From Phycisphaerae bacterium (GTDB lineage Bacteria; Planctomycetota; Phycisphaerae; Phycisphaerales; SM1A02), in the NCBI GenBank assembly GCA_002683195.1, contig NYSW01000042.1, forward strand, positions 19,898-29,904: a DNA stretch of 10,007 nt, read 5' to 3'. The position numbers were made by a program, and so were the translations under genes. Below the pieces are notes generated by a model. It was not told the DNA's origin. It worked only from the letters and a program-made list of their open reading frames with translations, and searched no databases. Shown here piece after piece: positions 6,949 through 10,007 of the stretch (its first letter is position 1; each line of letters starts with the position of its first letter).

Positions 6949-8454
6949 ATGCCAGAGAACCGAATTCGCGAAGAGAGCCACGACCCGCTCGAAGGCTATC
7001 TGCGAAACCTGACCCGACGCCGGTTCTTCGGAGGTGTCGCCGGTGGTCTGCTGGGCGGCATGGGAGCCACGGCTCTGGGATCGCTCGCCGATGGCAAACC
7101 GGCTTTCGCCGGATCCCGCGTGAATGCGGTCGACGAGATCCTTGCATCACTCCCCCACCACGCTCCGAAAGCCAAGCGGGTGATCTACATGCACATGGAG
7201 GGGGCGCCGAGCCAGCTCGACCTCTACGACCACAAGCCGGCCCTGCAGGAACGATTCGATCAGGATCTTCCAGCGTCGATCCGCAACGGCCAGCGGATCA
7301 CCACGATGACCAGCGGCCAGAACCGCTTCCCCGTCGCGCCGACGATGTTCAAATTCGAACGCCATGCGAACAACGAAGACGGCGTGATGCTTTCCGAACT
7401 GCTCCCCCACACCGGGCGGATGGCGAAGGACATCTGCTTCATCAAGTCGATGCAGACATCCGCGATCAATCATGAACCGGGCATCACCTTCTTCCAGACT
7501 GGAAGCGAGATCCCCGGTCGACCGTGTTTCGGGTCCTGGATGAGCTACGGGCTCGGAAGCATGAACGACGACCTGCCGACCTTCGTGGTGATGATCACCC
7601 AGGGGATCGGAAACATGCAGGCCCTCTCCGCCCGATTCTGGGGCAGCGGTTTCCTCCCCAGCGAACATCAAGGATGCAAGCTTCGCGCCGGACGCGATGC
7701 GGTCCTTCATCTTCGCGATCCGGACGGCGTCAATCGGGAAGACCGCCGACGAATGCTCGACCTTGCCGCCCACCTGAACGAACAGGAATTCTCAGAATCG
7801 CTCGATCCGGAGGTCAACGCCCGCATCGCCCAGTACGAAATGGCCTACCGGATGCAGATGTCGGTCCCGGAACTGACCGACTTCAGTGATGAATCCACCG
7901 ACACCCTGGAGATGTACGGCCCCGACGTGAACACGCCCGGAAGTTTCGCCGCCAACTGCCTTCTGGCAAGGCGGCTCTCCGAACGCGGGGTTCGATTCGT
8001 CCAGTTGTACATGCGAGGATGGGACCAGCACGGCAACCTCCCGAACGAGATCCGGGCCCAGGCGAAGGCCGTCGACCAGCCGCAGGCGGCGCTGCTTGCC
8101 GACCTCAAACGCCGCGGCCTCCTCGATGAGACACTGGTCCTCTGGGCCGGCGAGTTCGGGCGAACGGTGTATTGCCAGGGCCAGCTCGCACGAGACAACT
8201 ACGGCCGGGATCATCACCCCCGCTGCTTCACCGTGTGGCTGGCGGGCGGCGGCATCAAGCCGGGCGTCTCCTACGGAAAGACCGATGACTTCTCCTACAA
8301 CGTCGAGGAGAACCCCGTCCAGGTCCATGACCTTCACGCCACCATGCTTCACCAGCTCGGGCTCGACCATGAGAAGACGATCTATCGGCATCAGGGTCGC
8401 GATTATCGACTGACCGACGTCCATGGAAAACTCATCAAGGACATCATGACCTGA
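6949..8454 (+). CDS. DUF1501 protein with twin-arginine signal
   Basis: The 501-residue product begins with a Tat signal: TRRRFFGG (22-29), then a Gly/Ala-rich hydrophobic stretch to about residue 55, so it is exported folded. DUF1501 belongs to the alkaline phosphatase/sulfatase-like fold. Its family blocks are visible in order: YMHMEGAPSQLDLYDHKP (80-97), NHEPGITFFQTGSEIPGRP (about 174-192), GWDQHGNL (357-364), WAGEFGRT (399-406), GRDHHPRCFTVWLAGGGIKPG (419-439) and VHDLHATMLHQLG (459-471). The first block has GAPSQLD where most relatives have GGPSHxD. The last block is the usual C-terminal signature, so the protein is complete. The family normally sits beside PSCyt1/DUF1549/DUF1553 genes; here the halogenase-like gene lies between the two. 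A hydrolytic or metal-binding role outside the cytoplasm is inferred from fold; no substrate is known. Confidence 0.95.
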   Translation: MPENRIREESHDPLEGYLRNLTRRRFFGGVAGGLLGGMGATALGSLADGKPAFAGSRVNAVDEILASLPHHAPKAKRVIYMHMEGAPSQLDLYDHKPALQERFDQDLPASIRNGQRITTMTSGQNRFPVAPTMFKFERHANNEDGVMLSELLPHTGRMAKDICFIKSMQTSAINHEPGITFFQTGSEIPGRPCFGSWMSYGLGSMNDDLPTFVVMITQGIGNMQALSARFWGSGFLPSEHQGCKLRAGRDAVLHLRDPDGVNREDRRRMLDLAAHLNEQEFSESLDPEVNARIAQYEMAYRMQMSVPELTDFSDESTDTLEMYGPDVNTPGSFAANCLLARRLSERGVRFVQLYMRGWDQHGNLPNEIRAQAKAVDQPQAALLADLKRRGLLDETLVLWAGEFGRTVYCQGQLARDNYGRDHHPRCFTVWLAGGGIKPGVSYGKTDDFSYNVEENPVQVHDLHATMLHQLGLDHEKTIYRHQGRDYRLTDVHGKLIKDIMT

Positions 8455-8463
8455 GCTGGCGGA

Positions 8464-9162
8464 TCAGCCGATCGGTCGCTCCTGCCTCGTCTCGCGTCCG
8501 GTCTGATCGAGACCGCAGCGTCGTGACCACCGGCCGAGCACCGGAAGCGTCACGCCGTAGAGGATCAATCCCCCCACCACGCAGACCAGATGGTGCTCGT
8601 GCACGAGCATCGTGCTGATCGAGACGGGAATCGCCCAGGCGAAGGCGATCCATTTCCACGGGCCACCGAAACGCCGCGCCACGATGGTGGCGACCGTCAA
8701 CGAGTAGGTGACGTGAAGCGAAGGCGTCTGGTTCCACTGCGACACGTTCTTCATCCCCAGAGGCTCGAAGAGGTAGGCCCCCCAGACGCCGGTGGGCATG
8801 TCGTTGGTGTACGCGTTCTCGATCGGGAGCAGCACGAAGAACGGCGCCGCGATCACGACCTGGAGCATGAACAACGCCATCGGCGGCACTGCCTCCCGCG
8901 CCGACCGGAACAGGAACACGATGCAGATCACGGCAAGATCGAGCGTGAAGTAGAGGGGAAGGATCCACCCCTGGAACGGGATCCGCCCCTCCCATTCGAA
9001 GGTGAGTGGCAGTCGTCTCCCCCAGAGGTCGCTCAACTCGTGAGCCCCGCTCCAGACGATCGAGAATCCGATGAAGTACAGGATCGCGACCAGCAAGGCG
9101 CCAGGTCTCCCGGACGGGAACCTGTCAATCCAACGCTTCGATTTCTCCCGGCCTTGATTCAT
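8464..9162 (-). CDS. PAP2-like (inositolphosphotransferase/phosphatase type) membrane protein
   Basis: The 232-residue product appears to have about six membrane segments (about 21-38, 66-86, 94-113, 148-163, 170-182, 192-209). PAP2 motif 2 appears as TPSLHVTYSL (146-155), the PSxH form with His150 as proton donor. Motif 3 aligns as STMLVHEHHLVCVVGG (183-198): the nucleophilic His is His190, but the Asp four residues later is Cys194. The family dephosphorylates or transfers phosphate groups on membrane lipids; the missing Asp makes activity uncertain. The start at 9162 is preferred because GGCGGA lies 5 nt upstream; the open frame continues upstream only as antisense of the permease. The gene is convergent with the DUF1501 gene, with just 9 bp between stop codons and no hairpin there. 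Very basic, Arg-rich C-terminal tail. Confidence 0.75.
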   Translation of the reverse strand: MNQGREKSKRWIDRFPSGRPGALLVAILYFIGFSIVWSGAHELSDLWGRRLPLTFEWEGRIPFQGWILPLYFTLDLAVICIVFLFRSAREAVPPMALFMLQVVIAAPFFVLLPIENAYTNDMPTGVWGAYLFEPLGMKNVSQWNQTPSLHVTYSLTVATIVARRFGGPWKWIAFAWAIPVSISTMLVHEHHLVCVVGGLILYGVTLPVLGRWSRRCGLDQTGRETRQERPIG

Positions 9163-9166
9163 CGGA

Positions 9167-9173
9167 TTCCGCC
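9167..9173 (-). promoter_or_regulatory. Shine-Dalgarno deciding the PAP2-like gene start
   Basis: The minus strand reads GGCGGAA just upstream of the ATG at 9162. It supports this start over any start further upstream in the same open frame. A TACGAT box on the minus strand (9198-9193), 4 of 6 matches to the -10 consensus, would give a leader of about 25 nt. Confidence 0.4.
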
Positions 9174-9252
9174 ACGGGACTGGTTTTCGACGATCGTACC
9201 GACCGCAACACCTCGTTGCCTCGCCCGCCCACCGCCTCCGGATGCCTGCCGG

Positions 9253-9258
9253 TAGGGT
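9253..9258 (+). promoter_or_regulatory. TANNNT -10 box for a possibly leaderless permease transcript
   Basis: TAGGGT ends 6 nt before the ATG at 9265, the same spacing as the box before the PSD1 gene. The intervening CTTGGC holds no Shine-Dalgarno, and none is visible further upstream. As a sigma70 -10 it is weak (T, A and final T only), but these are the three bases conserved in leaderless promoters of the TANNNT type. Confidence 0.35.
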
Positions 9259-9264
9259 CTTGGC

Positions 9265-10007
9265 ATGGATGAACACGGCACGACCAACGAAGCGGGGCAG
9301 AAACGGATCATCTCCGGGTTCAGCGCGACCGGCATCTGCGTCGCCTCCATGATCGGGATGGGCATCTTCACGGTGACCGGCGTCATCGGATCGGACCTCG
9401 GTTCCACCACCAACCTCCTGCTGGCCTGGGTGATCGCAGGGGTCGTCGCCCTTGCGGGCGCTCTGACCATCGGCGAGCTGGGCGCGATGCGGCCGAAGGC
9501 GAGTGCGCAGTATGTGATCGTGCACGAGAGCCTCGGGCCGACCTGCGGCTATCTCAACGGCATGATCACCCTGTTCATCGGGTACATCGCCGCCCTCGCC
9601 GCGATCGCGATCGTCGCCGGCGAGTACATCGAGGACCTGGCGCCCTGGACCGAACCCAGGACCACCGCGACCGTGCTCCTGCTCGGCCTCGGGGTGATCC
9701 ACGCGATCACGGTGATCGGCGGCAAGCGGTTCAACGACGGCCTGGTCGTCCTGAAGGTCCTGGTGATCGTCGGCTTCATCGTCGCCGGCCTTTTCATGTC
9801 GGTCGAGCCCATGATTCCGGACGCGGCCCTGATCGAAGCGGCGAGGACGATGCTCCCGGACTCGGCCCTCGGAACGATTCCGATCAACGCCGAGCCGGCC
9901 GAGGTGCTCGCGCATCTCCGCGATGCACCGTCACCACCAGTCTTCTCCGCGGCCATCGGACTCGCGGTCATCACGATCTCGTTCGCCTACCTCGGCTGGT
10001 CGACGGC
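9265..10007 (+). CDS. APC-superfamily amino-acid permease, C-terminus cut by window edge
   Basis: The frame is open from ATG at 9265 to the edge, 247 codons. After a short polar N-terminus comes TM1 with ASMIGMGIFTVTG (27-39), the unwound-helix substrate motif of APC transporters. TM2 follows, then GELGAMRPKASAQYV (70-84), the conserved TM2-TM3 loop. TM3 (about 93-118), TM4 (about 133-152) and TM5 (about 160-180) come next. The last segment, ITISFAYLGWST (236-247), is TM6, where FAYxGW is typical of the family. The loop between TM5 and TM6 (about 181-226) is long and acidic. Roughly half of a 430-500-residue transporter is present. The family imports or exchanges amino acids across the inner membrane; specificity cannot be told. 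It is divergent from the PAP2-like gene, 102 bp apart. Confidence 0.9.
   Translation, partial: MDEHGTTNEAGQKRIISGFSATGICVASMIGMGIFTVTGVIGSDLGSTTNLLLAWVIAGVVALAGALTIGELGAMRPKASAQYVIVHESLGPTCGYLNGMITLFIGYIAALAAIAIVAGEYIEDLAPWTEPRTTATVLLLGLGVIHAITVIGGKRFNDGLVVLKVLVIVGFIVAGLFMSVEPMIPDAALIEAARTMLPDSALGTIPINAEPAEVLAHLRDAPSPPVFSAAIGLAVITISFAYLGWST

Noticed and set aside
8455..8480. Bidirectional terminator between the convergent DUF1501 and PAP2-like genes
   Set aside because: Only 9 bp separate the stops. The one symmetry seen, CCGATCGG at 8468-8475, is a short palindrome inside the PAP2-like gene with no loop or T-tract.
9163..9915. N-terminal extension of the PAP2-like gene to a start at 9915
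   Set aside because: The added 251 residues are antisense to the well-supported permease and have a polar, shadow-like composition. A Shine-Dalgarno supports the start at 9162 instead.

Overview
The window looks like chromosomal DNA of a GC-rich planctomycete (two-thirds GC by eye). The diagnostic gene family is PSCyt1-DUF1549-DUF1553 (a 'PSD1' protein), paired with a Tat-exported DUF1501 protein. That pair is expanded in Planctomycetota and close relatives. The high GC and TANNNT-type -10 boxes would fit a marine Phycisphaerae-like lineage, but the class is inference. I see no tRNA, rRNA, CRISPR array, IS element or phage gene.

Layout. (1) 1-964, minus: a secreted M43 (pappalysin-type) zinc metalloprotease, cut by the left edge. 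(2) 965-1209: a divergent intergenic region with a GC hairpin, a 10-G run and nested inverted repeats. (3) 1210-8454, plus: a three-gene block. It holds a 1218-residue PSCyt1/DUF1549/DUF1553 protein with two CxxCH haem motifs, a 611-residue flavin-dependent halogenase-like enzyme, and a 501-residue Tat-signal DUF1501 protein. The 156-bp gap before the halogenase holds overlapping hairpins, a sigma70-like promoter and a 10-codon ORF whose stop overlaps the halogenase GTG. (4) 8464-9162, minus: a PAP2-like membrane protein, convergent with the DUF1501 gene after only 9 bp. (5) 9165-9264: a short divergent promoter region. (6) 9265 to the right edge, plus: an APC-superfamily amino-acid permease, incomplete.

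How the genes may work together. PSD1 and DUF1501 proteins usually sit next to each other and are thought to act outside the cytoplasm, but their biochemical role is not established. Here a cytoplasmic flavin halogenase-like gene separates them on the same strand, with its own apparent leader. This is the most unusual arrangement in the window: it suggests, without proving, that a halogenation or related flavin reaction is tied to this exported redox/hydrolytic pair. The protease, PAP2 protein and permease look like unrelated neighbours.

Two of the genes (1210 and 9265) have a TANNNT box ending exactly 6 nt before the ATG and no usable Shine-Dalgarno sequence. This is the pattern of leaderless transcription. 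The M43, DUF1501 and PAP2 genes have ordinary Shine-Dalgarno sequences instead.
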